In this document: piece by piece, positions 62,501 through 64,000 of the stretch
How the letters are laid out: the number at the start of each line of letters is the position of its first letter
How positions within the stretch are numbered: position 1 is the first letter of the stretch
From: CAYOFF01 sp964403415
GTDB lineage: Bacteria > Patescibacteriota > Gracilibacteria > Absconditabacterales > Absconditicoccaceae
Reading direction: 5' to 3'
Length of the DNA stretch: 64,000 bases
NCBI GenBank assembly: GCA_964403415.1
Contig: CAYOFF010000001.1
Location: forward strand, 248,001 to 312,000
Notes under the pieces: model-generated
Told to the model about the DNA's origin: nothing
The model's database searches: none
Seen by the model: the letters and a program-made list of their open reading frames with translations, nothing else
Made by a program: the position numbers and the translations under genes

Positions 62501-63712
62501 ATGCGTTGTTTGATTACGTGTCCGTTTGGTCTGAGTAGTATGCTTGGACAAGAGATGCAGCTACTTGGCTTGCGTCCTTTTGACACATTTGCGACGGGGA
62601 CCTATGTAGAGGTAGAAGAGTGGAAGGATGTACGAAATATTAACCTCTGGAGTAGACTTGCCAACAAGGTTTCTGTGTGTGTAGGTGAGGCAACATGTGC
62701 GTCTTTTGAAGATATGTTTCAGTTGGCGCTTAGAACGGATCGAGAGATGTATATTGAGGCGGGGCAGGGTATTGAGGTGGAAGTATTTGTGCATGATAAG
62801 GAGCAGTTTGATGGGATGAGATCTGTGCAGTCAGTTGTGCACAAAGGTATTATACAGCATCTTGTGGGAGAACAGTGACATCGAGAGGTGTTGGAGTCAG
62901 ATGTGGGCGTTCAAAATAATACGCATGGGAATGCACATGTGCATACTGGTTCTTCAGCGCAGAGGTCTCTGCATATAAGCGTGCATATTACCTGACAGCA
63001 TGTGGCGCTCTATATCAATACATCTGGTGCACCACTTCATCAGAGATGATGGAGAAGGCAGACAGGAGAAGCGCCGCTCAAAGAAAACTTGGCGGCGGCG
63101 CTTGTGTTGCTATCGAGCCGAAAGTATCGTGAACTGCTTTGGGATCCGTGTTGTGGATCATGAACGATCCCTATAGAAGCAGCTCGAATAGCGAGAAACA
63201 CCGCGCCTGGACTTCTCAGATCATTTGCATTTGAAACATTTCGTATGTTTGATCTGTGACTGTGGCAGGAGGTGCGTGCAGCGGCTATTGCGAAGCAGTA
63301 CGCATGATCTCTGTATAGAATTGTATGATCGGATATTGACGAAACCGTGCTCTGATATGCGCGTGATCATGCGGAGCGTGCGGGTGTGGCAGATACAATT
63401 GTATGGGAGCAGAGGGACTGGATAAGTAGTCTCTCAGCAGATGTTGATGATTCCATAGGCGTAGACTCGTTGACGAGTCTGTTGTCTGGTCAGCAGACAT
63501 GATATATCGTTTCAAATCCGCCGTACGATAAGAGATTAGCTCTGACAGATAAGTGAGTATTTTATCGTCAATTTTCTGAGTATTTTGGAAATGGTTGGAA
63601 GTGAGCTATTTTGCTTCCCTATGAAGAGGAGACAGATCGTATCCTCAATAAACTCACCAAAAAAGAGCTCAAAAACTGAGGGTTGCCGTGTAGAGTGTAT
63701 AGGAAGGTGTAA
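62501..63712 (+). CDS. THUMP-domain RNA methyltransferase (RlmL/Trm14-like)
   Basis: 403 residues, stop TAA, about 15 UGA glycines. N-terminal ferredoxin-like and THUMP region ('LITCPFGLSSMLGQEMQLLG', 'RSVQSVVHKGIIQHLVGEQG'), then 'VALYINTSGAPLHQRGW' and the catalytic domain with 'LLWDPCCGSGTIPIEAARIA' and 'GYIVSNPPYDKRLA' (NPPY). It would methylate guanine N2 in 23S rRNA or tRNA. An unusual His/Asn-rich insert ('VGVQNNTHGNAHVHTGSSAQ') lies between THUMP and the catalytic domain. Confidence 0.85.
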
Positions 63713-63735
63713 AAGATGTTGTTTTTTGAAGTATG

Positions 63736-63769
63736 AAAAACGGACAGGCGGGATGCGCTTGTCCGTTTT
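63736..63769. terminator. bidirectional terminator
   Basis: AAAACGGACA pairs with TGTCCGTTTT around a GC-rich loop. A/T flanks on both sides allow termination of both the RlmL-like gene and the convergent gene at the right edge. Confidence 0.7.
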
Positions 63770-63877
63770 CCGATGCGGTAATTTATGATTTTCGATTTTT
63801 GATCTATCTCCAGGTAACGGGCCAAATATAGTAGTATAAATTTCGAGCTTTGAAGAATAGCCACGAAAAAGACCTTT

Positions 63878-64000
63878 CTATGTACCCAGGCCAATGGGCC
63901 ACCAAAAGCCCCGTGAGGAGTATTTTTTGATTAGCGTATTTTTGGATAAAGGTACCGGGGCGCCTTGTGTTTTTATCCCATATTTCGTCGGAAGGAATTT
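63878..64000 (-). CDS. 3' end of a gene running off the right edge
   Basis: An open minus-strand frame enters at the window edge and ends at TAG (63878-63880), encoding about 40 residues ending 'SSRGFWWPIGLGT'. No family recognised from this piece. Confidence 0.4.
   Translation of the reverse strand, partial: KFLPTKYGIKTQGAPVPLSKNTLIKKYSSRGFWWPIGLGT

Noticed and set aside
1..64000. tRNA-Gly with UCA anticodon needed for the recoding
   Set aside because: Only two tRNA genes were found and both are Arg; the Gly(UCA) tRNA must lie elsewhere.

Overview
This window is a piece of bacterial chromosome that reads UGA as glycine (NCBI translation table 25). Under the standard code nearly every gene breaks into short ORFs at TGA. 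With TGA read as Gly, the pieces join into full-length, recognisable proteins that end in TAA or TAG. The recoded positions are invariant glycines: the ABC ATPase and ClpB Walker A loops, the MnmA PP-loop, the Nudix box, the SAM-binding loop of RlmD, and the cleavage-site glycine of a type IV prepilin. This code is known from the candidate phyla Gracilibacteria (BD1-5) and Absconditabacteria (SR1), so the host is almost certainly one of these small, host-dependent CPR/Patescibacteria. Start codons mostly lack a Shine-Dalgarno sequence and follow A/T-rich leaders. All coordinates below use table 25.

Layout. 1-2.2 kb: small genes, a stand-alone Cas2-fold protein and a PhnB-like protein. 2.2-4.8 kb: an ABC exporter. 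4.8-7.3 kb (minus): an 820-residue caspase-like protein. 7.4-13.1 kb: a winged-helix regulator, then secE-nusG-orf-rplK-orf-rplA, a TPR protein and ftsX. 13.1-17.3 kb (minus): a catalytically degenerate HtrA-like protein, mnmA, an FtsQ-like gene and a DUF212 gene, with a structured RNA gene at 14.35-14.71 kb. 17.4-24.3 kb (plus): FtsW/RodA, two tRNA-Arg genes, a HEPN-CBS fusion, a VirB2-like pilin, efp, an RlmD-like methyltransferase and a Nudix hydrolase. 24.4-33.9 kb (minus): repair and quality-control genes (tag, csaA, msrA, ybaK), a redox cluster (DipZ-like, thioredoxin lipoprotein) and membrane proteins.

34.2-41 kb is the accessory region. It holds an M23 endopeptidase lipoprotein that looks acquired from a standard-code donor, a Ham1-like gene, a low-GC block of divergent genes (GHMP-kinase-like, GreA-like, unknown, PIG-L), and about 1 kb with four strong terminators, tiny membrane-protein genes and a small RNA. 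41-50 kb (mostly minus): an NADH dehydrogenase-like flavoprotein, two S-layer-homology proteins (one with Kazal domains), sufB, a methyltransferase, an HD hydrolase, an alkyltransferase-like protein and a bactofilin-like membrane protein. 50-64 kb: a type IV pilin, a sigma factor, HU, a second foreign-looking secreted protein, a MurE-like ligase, a DUF58 protein, clpB, a NYN nuclease and an RlmL-like methyltransferase.

Taken together the genes cover translation, envelope building, redox and protein repair, and surface structures (pilins, SLH proteins, exporter). The secreted peptidase, Kazal-domain surface protein and caspase-like protein fit an epibiont or predator living against other bacteria; that lifestyle reading is inference. 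No tRNA-Gly(UCA), rRNA, CRISPR array or complete insertion sequence was found in the window.
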